From the NCBI GenBank assembly GCA_028023455.1, contig JAQFVV010000180.1, positions 2,294,001 through 2,358,000 of the forward strand: 64,000 nucleotides of DNA, given 5' to 3'. Under the pieces are notes generated by a model. That model did not search any database. It saw only the letters and a program-made list of their open reading frames with translations, and was not told the DNA's origin. The translations under genes were made by a program, and so were the position numbers. Source of the stretch: Epiperipatus broadwayi (lineage: Eukaryota > Onychophora > Udeonychophora > Euonychophora > Peripatidae). Positions 24,951 through 36,673 of this stretch are shown here, in pieces; position 1 is the stretch's first letter; each line of letters starts with the position of its first letter.

Positions 24951-26212
24951 CCCATAAGCAGGGCCAGATCCAATAAGTGCGAGGCCCCATTGGATTTTTT
25001 TTTGCGGGACCCTCTATATATTAGATATTTAAATAAAATGCAAATTCAATATATATATGAATCAAATATCATGGATCATAAGATAGGTAAACTTCTACAT
25101 ACATTAAAAAATAAAAATGCACAAAATACAAAAACAATTCCATTTTATTGAATATAAATTTACATCATTGAATATGAATATATGAATTTACATATTTCTA
25201 AGTTTTTGTTCTGTAAATTCTTCTAAAATAGTTTGAAAATCCAATTTCCTTGCTTCTTTATTTTCAATCGACATAATTGCTAAACTATTTAATCTATCCT
25301 GATTCATTGTCATCTCAGATAGTTTTTTTATTAGTTTTAGCCTAGAAAATGATCTCTCTCCAGAAGCAATGCTCACTGGAATTGTTAAATATATTCGGAG
25401 AGCAATAAACAAGTTTGGAAATGCCATTGCTCTATCATTTTCCGATAAAAATGTAAACATTTTAAATGGATTTTCAAAAAAATCTGATGAAAGGATAGAT
25501 TTTAAAGCTTCCATTTCTTCAACTAACATTTTTCCATCTACACATCTTTCTCGTTTCAGTGGATTCGACATCTAATGATAAAATTAAGTCCATTTTTAAT
25601 CACAAAATATACTTAAATTTTTAATTTTAAATATAATTTCTTGTTAATAAATATTATGTAATATAATTAGTATTACCTTTTTTAACAATTAGTAATTATA
25701 GTTACAAAATATGACACTAATAATTAAAACGATTAGAAGAATAGAGAACCGCAGATGCAATAAACAATTGACATTTAATAGTAGCCACATCTACTTAATA
25801 GCGAGCGCAGCACAACAATGACTAATGCCAAAAAACGAATGTGAGTGTGCCGAGTAAGACGCATATAGAATAAAATAATTGAGAGAGAAGATTGTGCTAT
25901 CCGATTAATTAAATGTTAGTCAAAAACGACACTTACGGGTATCCTTTTTCTATATTATAATGTATATATATTATAATAAACACAATAATAAATCTCATCC
26001 ATCAATGCGAACTTAAAATAAATATATTTTTAATTATTTGAATAATTTATCATTTATCGTCAAAAGCAATTTGCTTTAAATTTCAAAAAATAACTTTTTG
26101 TTAATTTTGGTGGTGATGCGGGGTCCCTTCAAGTGATGCGGGGTCCCTTCAAGTGTGGGGCCCGATTGGGCCCAATCGCTCCAATTGCCTTAAATCTGGC
26201 CCTGCCCATAAG
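24951..26212 (-). mobile_element. hAT transposon, internally deleted, with 8-bp TSD
   Basis: Terminal inverted repeats CAGGGCCAGAT begin at 24959 and end at 26204, and the element sits between perfect 8-bp duplications CCCATAAG (24951-24958 and 26205-26212), the diagnostic length for hAT. Next to each terminus, GGCCCC-rich subterminal blocks recur; one 20-bp block, gatgcggggtcccttcaagt, is tandemly doubled at 26114-26153. At 1,246 bp it is much shorter than an autonomous hAT element (usually 2.5-5 kb) and keeps only the last part of the transposase. It should be mobilisable only by a full-length relative elsewhere. Confidence 0.92.
25188..25571 (-). CDS. hAT transposase C-terminal (hATC) fragment, 127 aa
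   Basis: The frame is intact over 127 codons. Residues 50-104 form the hATC dimerisation domain: ALRIYLTIPVSIASGERSFS followed by RLKLIKK and RLNSLAIMSIE, which agrees closely with zinc-finger-MYM/hAT transposases (yLtiPVssasaERsFSxLkxIKt...mxqxRLxxLaxlsie). The N-terminal zinc finger and the catalytic RNase H-like core are absent, so it cannot transpose DNA. The domain alone could in principle dimerise with a full transposase. It lies on the minus strand inside the 24959-26204 element. The ATG at 25571 is the first in frame, but the family frame probably began further upstream before deletion. Whether it is transcribed is unknown. Confidence 0.85.
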   Translation of the reverse strand: MSNPLKRERCVDGKMLVEEMEALKSILSSDFFENPFKMFTFLSENDRAMAFPNLFIALRIYLTIPVSIASGERSFSRLKLIKKLSEMTMNQDRLNSLAIMSIENKEARKLDFQTILEEFTEQKLRNM

Positions 26213-29200
26213 GAAAACATTAGTCAAATGACTATAAACACATTGAAATAGCATAGTAAATATTTGCACAATATAAGGAATACGCACATGAACAATGAGC
26301 ATAATAAATATTAATGAAAATATAGTGGACAGATTGATGCAACAAATATTATTAATTATAGGGCTATAATGAAATAAATAAATTCATTCTCATAAAAATT
26401 TAAAATGCAATTTCTAATAAAATTCATTCATGGTTTTTATTAATTGGCTTATGTCACATTGTTTGGGCAATAACTTTGACACTTATCAATTAAATTATAG
26501 TAATCAGTTATTTATATATTCTTCACAATGATAAAGATATATCTAAGAGATTGTAATCTGGGCCAGCAATTGAGTTTTGGTTCAGCATGAAATGTGTATT
26601 GTGTCGATCATTCATCAAATTTGGATTGCACCCCTCCTCAAGCTGCTAAAAGCAGATAAACATGAATGTTTATTTTGTGTGAGAATGGAGTAGTGAAAAT
26701 TACCCTACACAAAAATCCTTCATTAAGTGGATAATCTTTAATCTATGAATAACTTATAAAAATTATTAATATATTTTTTTATTAGATGGTTAGTGTCAAA
26801 CTTGATTCATCAATTAAATTGTAGTAAATGATTATCTATATATGCTGAGCCAATATAAATATATGTGGAAGAGATTGTATTCAGGTCATGTGATGATCAC
26901 TGGTTTTGCTTGTAAGATGCATCTTGGGAATTATCCATCTTTTTTCCATATCCTTGGTCATATCTTGATAGTCACATTTTTTTATAAAATGTAAACCAGT
27001 CACTGCATTAAATGAGAGTGGTGTTTTTAAAATTACACTACCAAAACAAACTTCCTTCTCAGATTATCTGTAAATATAAATGGTCATGACTAACAATAAC
27101 TATATTTAATGATAAAAAATGACACATTCTCATATATCATAATTAATATTATCTCATAATATAATTGCATGTACACTCTGCCTTAACTTTGTACAATTAT
27201 TGTATGAATATTGAGTTATCCAAGTATATACAATACTGATGATGAAGTATAAATTATTATTACTCTCAAAATAAATTTTTAGTCTTAATTTTGTTTTGTT
27301 TATTACTCAGTTCCATTTAACTTAAGTAGGGTCATATGCTGTATCAGATATTTTAATATAATATAACTTTTCAAAATTTGTATTTCATAACACATTTTAT
27401 TTCATATGTAAATAATATAATTCATTTCCAAAAGCTTATATTTAATGACTAAAATTCTATATTATAAGCATGCATTTAAACACATATTCACATATTAATG
27501 GTAAATAAATTAAATTTTATTGATTAAGAAATCTATTTAAATTGAACTGATTTTTAGGTTTCAATAAGAATTTTTTTGTGAAAAAAATTTACAGATAAAC
27601 ATACTTAGCTATACAAAGATTGAATAATTGAGATTACAGTATATATAGGTAAAAAACACCTGGTATTAGGTAAAAGAACCACAATGATTTGATGATAATT
27701 ATGAAAGTAATTGATAAGCATTACTCATTACAAGTTAGAAATCCGTCATATGAGAAATCGTGATCTGCATTTAAATCTAGAGATGAGATTTTTTGTCTCT
27801 CATTTCAATTATTTCCAAGTTTATTTTTGAAACTACTACAATATCTTCCATTTTTACAATTATAAAGAAATATGAACCTTGTACACATTATGCCTAATGT
27901 ATAAATGTAATAGTGGAAATTACTGCAAAATTTGCATTTAAGAATTATTGTATGGATGAGTAAATGTGACTATGTTTTATTTTATACATTGCATTTATAG
28001 TTTCTGAAAGGTCCTAGACTGCTGCATTAAAGCAGGAAATAATTTCACTCTTCTTCTCTTTGGCCTAGATCACATATGGCATCAATATTGATATTTCTTT
28101 TGTATTTTAGGGAATGTAATGTTGGTAGTAATGCCATGTTTAATTTGAAAGAAAATCAACACATGCCATCTATGATGCATTAATATCTTTTATATTTGAG
28201 AAAATGTAATGTTGGTAGTGAAATAAAATTTAATTTGATAAGAAAATCAAAGTATTTGAGTTCAGGTATGCAGTACTTGACCCTTCCCAGGATTTATTAT
28301 TAATCCACAGTAATGATTAAGTGCTTATTTCACCTGTAATTTGAAATAACTTACTGTTGTTGTTTTTTAAAATATTTATTATTTCCTGGTAAAAATTTGT
28401 TTTAAGGCTTGTAGCTGTAAGAAGCTTAATGATTGTTGCTCAAAGTTTAGAATATGAGGGAACTTCTCTGTTGGAACTCCAATAATTATTGTTTCAGGTT
28501 GAGGTGAAACAATTTTCATGGTTGATAAGAAGTTAACTGATTTTTGTATTTTTATTATGTGTATCAAGTGTAAACCTATTCCATTGTTATTATTATGTGT
28601 GCTTCTAACTTTCTAATAAACATAGCAGCAATTTTTATTTATCACAAAAATTTTCTATGTAATAAGTAAACTCTAGTGGTAAATGATTCTGAGAAAATAA
28701 TTATTGGCATTAAATATGTAATTTTGATGATGATTACCATTTGCTAAGTAATGCTTTGATATATAGTGAAATATATGCCTTTGATATTGATATTATTTTA
28801 TTATTTGTTAAATTGTCCTGTATCTGCTTTTGCAATGACACAAAATTTAGATGGAGTGGAAAACCTAAGTATGTGAAGTGTTTACCTTTAAATAATTCTG
28901 TGCAGTTTTTGCTTGCATATATATGTCAAGCACATGATTTGTCTAAATTGAGCTCTAGTTTATATGTATTTTGTATTTTCATTTGTTATCATTAACATTG
29001 TTTAAAGATGTATTTCTGTTGACAGAAAAACTGTGACATATCTATAAATGTGATGCATGATATATTACATTTTAGCATGAATATGTTAATTCATGGGAAA
29101 TCTTTTTCTATTGCATTGAGCATAAATTTACATACAAAGTAAACAAAAGAGATTTGAGGGGTGAATTTTAGGGATTGGATTAATGTGGTTTGAATAAAGG

Positions 29201-29276
29201 TGAGATTTTCCATTAAAGGTTATGTGGATTTCTTTATATATTAATAGGTTTGTAATTAAGTATACAATAAGTTTAG
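26213..29276. other. AT-rich spacer, no gene seen
   Basis: No recognisable gene over about 3 kb. The 84-codon plus frame at 28741-28995 has ordinary composition and no motif I recognise. Confidence 0.5.
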
Positions 29277-29372
29277 GTATTCACAGAGGCAAAACTTTCC
29301 ATACAGTATCACCACTCAGTGCAGAGTTTTTCCTCAGTGAACATCAGCTTGTGTAATCATAAAGAATGGTGA
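29277..29372. repeat. Fragment of the AACAGGCAAAACTCT fold-back family
   Basis: cagaggcaaaactttccatac, then caccactcagtgcagag, and 60 bases later gtgatcatatgatgttt match the outer parts of the 14916 element and its flank (gatcatgtgatgttt at 15310). The palindromic centre is lost. Confidence 0.45.
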
Positions 29373-29675
29373 TCATATGATGTTTGAAGGTTTATGTATT
29401 GTTGTATTAGTAATTGTATTTGTGAGATTGCTGATTGAAATTGAATTGAATGCTGTTTTTATGTCCAGCAATAATTCTATTGGATTACATCTTTTAGTAC
29501 TAAGCATGCTGTCAATGATTGTTTTGAACAATACTGTTACTTGATCTCTAGATGAATTTTTTATTTGTAATACGTGCAAGTGAGTCAATTTTTTTCTTTG
29601 ATGACTCTTTCTAAAAGTTTGCTGCCTAGAAGACCCATAGATATCAGCTAATATTTTGTAATGCTTTTTTTTCAT
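29373..29675 (-). pseudogene. Probable LINE reverse transcriptase fragment
   Basis: A 100-codon minus frame contains RDQVTVLFKTIIDSML followed by ELLLDIKTAFNSISISNLTN (about residues 52-85). This fits the LINE RT segment that runs from the R-s-T-x-D-Q block to motif A (F/L-x-D-x-x-x-A-F-D), with N where the final D is usual. The first 40 residues have no recognisable match. It is only a short piece, without palm motif C, and differs from the LINE at 529-3551. The clade cannot be assigned and the call is tentative. Confidence 0.4.
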
Positions 29676-29677
29676 GT

Positions 29678-29738
29678 ATCATAGCATCAGCTGGGAAGTG
29701 AACCCACTAACCCAGGACAACTCTGGACCACCAATGCT
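29678..29738 (-). mobile_element. SINE fragment
   Basis: atagcatcagctgggaagtgaacccactaaccc...ggaccaccaatgc aligns with the minus-strand SINE at 14230-14313, with a deletion in the middle. It abuts the LINE fragment. Confidence 0.65.
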
Positions 29739-30276
29739 CTTATTTTATATAATTGTCTAGATAGAAGGTTGGCAATGTTTAAAATAAAATCCAGTCTAAA
29801 TTGTTGTGAGAGCAAGTTTTAAAATTCCAGGCAGTTGTAAGTAGCATGAGTTACATATTTTATTTAGGCATTGTAAGAAGTCTATTGTTTACCATATTCT
29901 TTTCTTAAACTGTGTATAGAATATATCTATCACATTGTCACCAGTAGTCACATTCTTACCATCATATAAGATGTACAGTACTCTAATAGTAGGTAATTAA
30001 CCCAGAGCCCATTGAATGTTATTTTTTGACTATGTATGGGATTGTGGCATAAAAATTGTACTCATTTTTGTAGCTATGTATTTTAACATCACTTTATAGA
30101 TAAATTTGTATTTATTTGTCAGTGCTAAAATCATTATGCTATTTTCTAATATTGGTGTACTGATTTTTAATATGGTTGTAATAGATGAAACTTATAATTT
30201 GACATCTAAAATTTTATTTATTATTCAGTAGGTTTATATTATTTAAACCTTATTTCTTTTTTTTTTTAGCATATAA

Positions 30277-30411
30277 AATAATACTCTTAGTCTTGCATTG
30301 GTGGTCGAGAGTCAGCGCGACTGCCTTGCACTTGCAGGCAGTTGCCCGGGTTGCGGGTTCGCGTCTCGGCCGATGCTATGACACTTAAAAAAAAATAATA
30401 ATAATACTCTT
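30277..30411 (+). mobile_element. tRNA-derived SINE, with target-site duplication
   Basis: The body runs from gcattggtggtcgagagtc to gatgctatgacactt (30295-30386), followed by A8 and (TAA)n. The B-box-like segment GGGTTCGCGTCTC is at about 30354-30366. Direct repeats AATAATACTCTT flank it at 30277-30288 and 30400-30411. It is the best preserved copy in the window. Confidence 0.85.
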
Positions 30412-30969
30412 TATCTTTAAAAATAATTTTTACTAAAAAATTAATAATCATAACATACAAAATAATGTATCATTTTTTTACATAACACACCCATGTATAT
30501 ATTATCACACTTTAAAATCTTTTTTTATAATAAATAATTTGATCTCACTCATGCATGAATTAATTATGCAAAACTCTTGAATGAAATTAATCTTTAGCTC
30601 ATGTATATCTATTGAATTTTAAAATGCATTTTCACCAAATGAAAAGCAAATTCAACAAATTCACATTACGCAAATAAACATATATTTTTTCACAAAATTA
30701 AATTGATAATGAATGACAGAAACAAAATTATATTGGAAAAACATCGTTAAATATTTCGATATGATTTGTTTTTGGTTTTTGAATAAAATAACTCCAAATA
30801 TACTTCTTACAATATTACCTAGTTAACAGCCTTTTATACTTATTGAATAAACTGCTTGCAATGTGTAGATTTTCTAGCAAAATGATAATATAAATTATCA
30901 CTAAATTTTAAATTATTTTAAATGTTGACATTTTTAAAATTTCTTCCACAAAATACTATATACAATAAG

Positions 30970-31081
30970 AGTTGCATTATAATCAAGCATCGTTAGCCAA
31001 GAGGTCAGTTGGTTGCAAACGGTTGTTGTGGGTTCGCCTCCGGTCGATGCTATGACATATGGGGAAAAAAAGTTGCATTAT
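30970..31081 (+). mobile_element. Diverged tRNA-derived SINE, with target-site duplication
   Basis: The body gcatcgttagccaagaggtc...gggttcgcctccggtcgatgctatgacat is flanked by perfect 11-bp repeats AGTTGCATTAT (30970-30980 and 31071-31081). It is shorter than the 30292 copy and lacks part of the tRNA-like middle, so it may represent another subfamily. The tail is a short A run (31065-31070). Confidence 0.85.
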
Positions 31082-32381
31082 TACAATTTTTTTTTATGTT
31101 GACAAACGTTTTTAGCAGATTTAAAAAATAATTAATAGATAAGGATGGAAAATATTATTTGAAAATCTAACTTAAAGAAGAGAAGGATAATCAGAGAAAG
31201 AGCAATCTATGGATTTTTACTTGTTCACACATGACATATATCATATATTATAGTTACTATTGAGATTTTGATGGTAATTTACCATGGCAAAATAAATTAT
31301 TTTCATTGCTAACCGAAAAAATAACTTAATATATTTAAAGATAGCCAGACAACCCACCAAAACGATAAGCAGTATATGAATGATTACGTTTCTTTGACTT
31401 TAATATAACTTTTTAACATAATGAGCGTGAATTTATTTTTTTAACTTAGAAGAATAAAAATACTCTTAAATTGTTTTTCTTTTTTATCGTTAATGCTTAA
31501 TTTTTAATTAGCCTGTTCTTCTGCCAAAATAGACTTAATTAAAATGTTGATAATGAACCTGCTTTTACCAAAAACAGATTTATAACAACAAGAAAAATTA
31601 TCTTTTTAAAAGTTAGAACTAGATTAAGACTTTTCTTATTAATTAAATTATTGTTAGAAATTTATACTTTGTCTTGAATAAATAAATTTTGCGAATTTTT
31701 TTTTCTCAAACACTCCAACAGACATACACAGAGAATAATTTAGAATACCTCTGTGCATACATTTTTAAATATTGAATAAATTGAGTTTTAAATTATCATT
31801 ATTAAATTTAATTAAAAATATATTAATGACCATATAATATATACTTCAGATATCTACCTTTTTAAAGCAACTAATGATGCTTTGTAAATTTTTTTCTAAT
31901 TTCAACAACTGATTAAATCAGCTAATAAAGTATCCATTAATATATCTTCTACAATCCTTCTCAATTATTTAAACTGAAATAAAGGTATAAACCAAATATT
32001 CAAGAATAAAATGAATGGATTGTAATGTAAAATATAAACATTCTCTCAATTAATCTATAAACTCATCTGAATATAATTTAAATTATAGTTGGGAGATTAT
32101 GTAACACCTTTGATATTTTTATTCATAAAAAGATAGTAATAAAATTTGTAAAACTTCCTACATCCATATATTAGCAATTTATTGCAAGTTATTAAACAAA
32201 TATAAATATGTAGTAACTTCACTTAATAATTTAGTCAGTTACAATCTGCCAAGCAAAAAAAAAAAAAGGTAAATAACAAGAACTAATTAAAAATAATTGT
32301 AAAATTTAATTAAAAATAAATTGGTTCAAAAATAAAGAAAAAAACCTAATTAAATGTAATCAAAGGATTAAAAGCAATAGC
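31082..32381. other. AT-rich spacer, no gene seen
   Basis: No gene or repeat recognised. Confidence 0.55.
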
Positions 32382-32440
32382 AGATTAATGATTATTGCTT
32401 CTCAGCCTTTTGGCTAAGATCAAAGTGTAGATTAATGATT
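32382..32440 (+). pseudogene. U2 snRNA 5'-end retro-insertion with 12-bp TSD
   Basis: The 35 bases at 32394-32428 match the first 34-35 nucleotides of U2 spliceosomal RNA (ATYGCTTCTCRGCCTTTTGGCTAAGATCA-AGTGT), with a G-to-A change, a C-to-T change and one extra A. The copy is flanked by perfect 12-bp duplications AGATTAATGATT (32382-32393 and 32429-32440). It has no poly(A) and stops sharply, so it is a 3'-truncated insertion copied from U2 RNA by a LINE-type reverse transcriptase. It is not a working snRNA: the branch-point-recognition region and the Sm site are missing. Confidence 0.88.
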
Positions 32441-33174
32441 AACCATTAGAATTGTAAAAATCAAAAGATTATAGATAAGAAACAATACAAAATGAGATTT
32501 TTGGGAAGAGTTATTTTTAAGGAAAAGTTTATAAAAGAATGTGGAAAAAGAGAAAAGAACAATATTTGTATAGAGTTAAAAGTCCATATTATCAGCATTA
32601 AATAGTTTTAAAAAAACTTCAGTTCTAGCTTCAGAATACTGAAGTTTAGAAGATGAACAATATATTACTTTCACTATTGATCCAAACAATGCTAGTTGAT
32701 TATAATTTTGTGCAATAAAAATAATAGAAATGATTTTGCTGAGCACAATGAACATGTGCCAGCTATCTCCTGAATTATATAGATTGTTTATCATTGATAA
32801 CTTCATATAAAAAAATACAAAATGACAAAATATAGTTTATTGTTTAGAAAAAAAAAAAAACTATTGCTCATTGTCTAAACTTGTATTTCTATAACTATTA
32901 AAACACGAATCTCTATATAAATAAAGCCTACTGAACAATGCAATCAAACTATGTTAAAAGTTTTTATATGTACATGCATACAAATAAAAAACTTCCATAA
33001 TGTATTAATTTCTTATAATAAAGAATAAAAATATTGTAACAGAAATAAGCAATATTAAAATAAAAAAATGTGTGGTGCATGTGATTTATTATTATACAGA
33101 AGTGTTCTTAAATTCAAATCATCCACCTTCCGTTACTGCAAGCAAAGAGAACATATAGACATAAACGAATTTAC

Positions 33175-33255
33175 ATCTATACCTGATCGAACCTGTGACT
33201 ATACGAATATTGCCACAAGGTTATCTTTCCTGATCAGCTGTCTCTCGACTGCTGT
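33175..33255 (-). repeat. tRNA-like head of a possible second SINE family
   Basis: On the minus strand, agctgatcaggaaagataacc...cacaggttcgatcagg carries a B-box-like GGTTCGATCAG and a loosely A-box-like start. No tail or target duplication was found, so the call is weak. The 69-codon plus frame over it (33068-33277) is probably incidental. Confidence 0.3.
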
Positions 33256-33359
33256 AATTATTAAAGAATTACAGTGATTGGTTAAATTATAAATTTAATG
33301 GGATCAGTAATACCGTACAACTATCCTCACGTGTTACTTAGTAATCAAATGGAGTAATA

Positions 33360-33960
33360 GCTACAACCAACCCCCCTCCCCTCTGGGTATATTAAACTAT
33401 TGGAATGGTGAAGAAACAAGACAATACAGATAAAATAATTAATGAAACATTTACTATAATACTAAAATAACAAAAAAAGAAATTACATGAAATATTTACA
33501 TACAATTAAATCATTTAAATATACTACAATTAGGTGTATGTGTTAAATCCTATAAATGTCTTTAATCTATTGAAATAAAGTAACCATTTATAGTCATTCA
33601 TTCAAATTATTATTAAAGAGTTTAATTAATATCTATCTCATTAAATATTTGGAATTGCAATTGCTTTTAATGTGTTTTATTCTTCGACGCTAACTATTGT
33701 CCTGCCATCGTGTGGGATTCATCCACTCTTTTAGTAGAGATGGCTGTTCTTTGGCTTTTTGTTTATGGAGTCTCCTCTTCTACATATAGTGACTTCACAA
33801 TACTAGGGTGTTAATGGTTTGGCAGGTGGATCATCAGACAGGCACTATGCTGGCAGTTGTTTCATGGTGAGGTGACCATCCGAGCATGGTGGGTTTGGAT
33901 TAACCAGCAACCATGATGGCCCTTAGCCACACATCCTTGAAGATTCACTCGTATAGTAGA
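33360..33960 (-). repeat. Possible LTR-element 3' end remnant
   Basis: On the minus strand a strong purine run, CCCAGAGGGGAGGGGGG (33372-33388), is followed by TTGG and TTGTAGCTATTAC, resembling a polypurine tract next to an LTR start. Upstream of it (33660-33960) the DNA is unusually GC-balanced for this window, but all frames are broken and no pol motif is certain. This is inference from layout alone. Confidence 0.25.
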
Positions 33961-34846
33961 TTTGTTTCATATTCATACTGTTTTGGTCAGTCTTAAATGA
34001 AAATATCTTTTAATCAGCTTTTTTCAATGTCTGCTCTCCTCAAAATCTTGCCATTAACTCAAAAAAATTAATGTCATTCTCCAGAATTCCCCTCTTATCT
34101 TGATCTATTCATTGGAATTTGTAGGTTTTTATTCGCACCTTTAACTTTAAAATTCTTCTACAACTTACACAAAATTTATTTTAATTTCATACGATTTTAT
34201 AACAACATGTTTTACATTCATTTATCAATTATTTTTTTAATAAAATTATTCTCATTTTAATATGCAATAAACCTTTCTCTCTTTATACATATATTCACAT
34301 ATGGATTTCATTTTGTCAAAATGTGTAATTTTAAGAACAGATCTTTATCTTTTGTCGTGTTCTAAATTTTACTTACATTTTTATTTAAACTTCCCAATTA
34401 TCACTTTTTAAGTCATTTGATTTCCCATTTTATTTATATTTCCTTTCTTCATTTTTAATCTTAAACTGAACATATGATTCTCATATTTTCTAACTTTAAT
34501 ACTTCTATTTTTCTCAAAATATGAACTTTGGAGGGCGAAAGATAAGAATCTTGTTCGATTCTGTTTTCCTCTCTTTATCTCATTATAGTAATTAAGACAT
34601 TCCTTTCTTCATTGGTTTTTTAATTCTTTTACTTATTTGTATATTTAAAAAAAATTACAATATTTAATATTACTTAATATTAAATATATATATATGTGTG
34701 ATGACAACATGGGCTATCATCACAATATATTTAACATCAGTAAATTTGGGTATGTGGGTTTGACCCTGTAATGTCCACTTGATTACAATAAAGAAGCTTT
34801 TGTTTTTAAAAAAGTAAAAAAAAAAGCATTTGTTCATATTTTATTT
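33961..34846. other. Spacer, no gene seen
   Basis: AT-rich, pyrimidine-leaning sequence. At 34700-34800 a segment with gggtttgaccctgtaatgtcc and caataaagaagctttt could be the end of an unidentified retroposon. Confidence 0.35.
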
Positions 34847-36673
34847 ATTTAAATTAGTTGTTTTCAACCACTGGTCCACAGATGGGCACCAGGTTGCAGA
34901 AGTTTTCTGCTGGGCCACACTAGACTGGAAAGAAAGTTAGTAATAACAAAATAATAAGAGTTTAAACTTTTAATTAATATAAACAGTTTTTATTTATTTT
35001 TTCATCACATTTTTACCAGGTTAAAAAAAAAGAAACAGAACAAAAATGAAATCTAATCAATCATACATATATTAATTTGTTTTTCTATTTATCACAGATA
35101 TTCATGGAGGGGTAGAATTAAATTTTTCTAAAAAAATTCAAAATTAAAAAAAAAAGTTTTTTATTATATAAACTCCAGTTGTCTTTTGATAGCCAATCAC
35201 GGCCACTTGTCGGCTGTTTATGTGTTAAAACACTAAAATGTAATGTTACTGGGCCGCAATTTTAGTTATATGGTGACTTTTTTTGATCTTTTAAATTTTT
35301 TCTACTCCCTCTATTAATACAATATTTCATTTTTAGTGCTTTTTTTTGGCTTTAACTTTTATTTTTGAAATCAATTTTTTTTACCTTCTTTTAAAAATAA
35401 AAATCAAAAAATAACTTCTGTCTCTAACTTTTACAAAGTATTTCTCAATACATCCCCCCCCCCCCCAACCCAAAATAAAGTAAGATCAAAACTTTTGACT
35501 TTTTCAAGTTTCAGGGTTTTTTTTGTTTAAAAATATGGCCACTTTGTTTGGCCTATAAGTCGATATCTTTTTTGCCTTTATTTATATACCGCTAATATAC
35601 TAAAACTTTTATTTTTAAAACCAAATTTTATTACCTTTTTTAAAAAATAAAAACAAACCAAAAGTAACTTTTGTCTCAGTGAAGTCAAAGTATTTCTCAC
35701 CCCCACTCACCCCTAAATTAAAATAAGATCTTTTTTGGCTTTAACTTTTATTTTTGAAATCAATTTTTATCACCTTTTTTTAAAAAGAAAAACAACCAAA
35801 AAATTTTTGTCTCTAACTTTTACAAAGTATTTCTCAATCCACGACCCTCCACCCCCAAATTAAAATAAGATCAAAACTTTTGACTTTTTCAAGTTTCATT
35901 TTCTTTTTTTTTAAAATACTCCCACTTTTTTTTTGGCCTATAAGGCAATATATTTTTTTGCTTTATTTGCATACCACTAATATACTAAAACTTTTATTTT
36001 TAAAACCAATTTCTGTTACCTTTTTTTAAAAATAAAAACAAACAGTTTTAAAAAAAAACTTTTCCTATTAATTACATTTTTTGATCCTTTCATCACACCA
36101 GCACACAAAAAAAATTACAATAACATTAAAACTTCAGTCTTTTACACATTTCGTTTTATTTTTCAGATTTAAAATAAGACAATTTTTTTTTGGCTGTACG
36201 GTAATTTTAATTATGCGATTTCTATTTTGCTCTTACTACTATCAAAAGACAATCTCCATATATATATATATATAACCATCTTGTTTATTTAACATTAAAT
36301 ACAGATATTACATTTATCATAATCATTGCCATGTAATTATACTAGCTATGATATTTTCCAACATTCAGGTGAATAACATTTTATTCTTGCATGTTTTAAC
36401 AATGAAATAATAAACATAGAAATGAAAGCACATTAATGAGAATGATTGTTATTGTACTGTTTTCTGTGTTCATCATGTGAAGGTAAGCAACACTATTACA
36501 ATTCACAATAACTAGTGTGCTGTTTTGGTCAGTTATAACAATTATGCTTATCTAAGGCTAAGCAGGTTACATCTTTAAGAAAATTATCTGTAAACTTCTG
36601 CTGGTCCATGAAATCTTATCCTTATTTTTGCCGGTCCACAGGTGTGAAAAGGTTGAAGACCACTGGTTTAAAT
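34847..36673. mobile_element. Non-autonomous hAT-like element, 1.8 kb
   Basis: The right end is CAGTGGTCTTCAACCTTTTC on the minus strand (ending at 36665), and the left end is TAGTTGTTTTCAACCACTGG (from 34855), a diverged inverted copy. Further in, GGTCCACAG (left) pairs with CTGTGGACC (right). The 8-bp flanks are ATTTAAAT (34847-34854) and GTTTAAAT (36666-36673), seven of eight matching, as for hAT. No transposase reading frame is visible. The interior is largely a tandem duplication (35341-36030), so this is a non-coding derivative. Confidence 0.7.
35341..36055. repeat. Tandem duplication inside the hAT-like element, period about 390
   Basis: ttggctttaacttttatttttgaaatcaattt at about 35347 recurs at about 35735, and ctaatatactaaaacttttatttttaaaacca at about 35592 recurs at about 35981. 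Each unit is made of two related halves, so the region looks like an ancient short duplication followed by a longer one. A C13 run at 35454-35466 varies in the second unit. Confidence 0.75.

Noticed and set aside
26100-26165. Direct repeat of gatgcggggtcccttcaagt considered as a CRISPR-like array
   Set aside because: Two units only, with no spacer, inside the subterminal region of a hAT transposon.
32394-32428. Functional U2 snRNA gene
   Set aside because: Only the first 35 nt are present, between target duplications; the Sm site and 3' stem-loops are missing.
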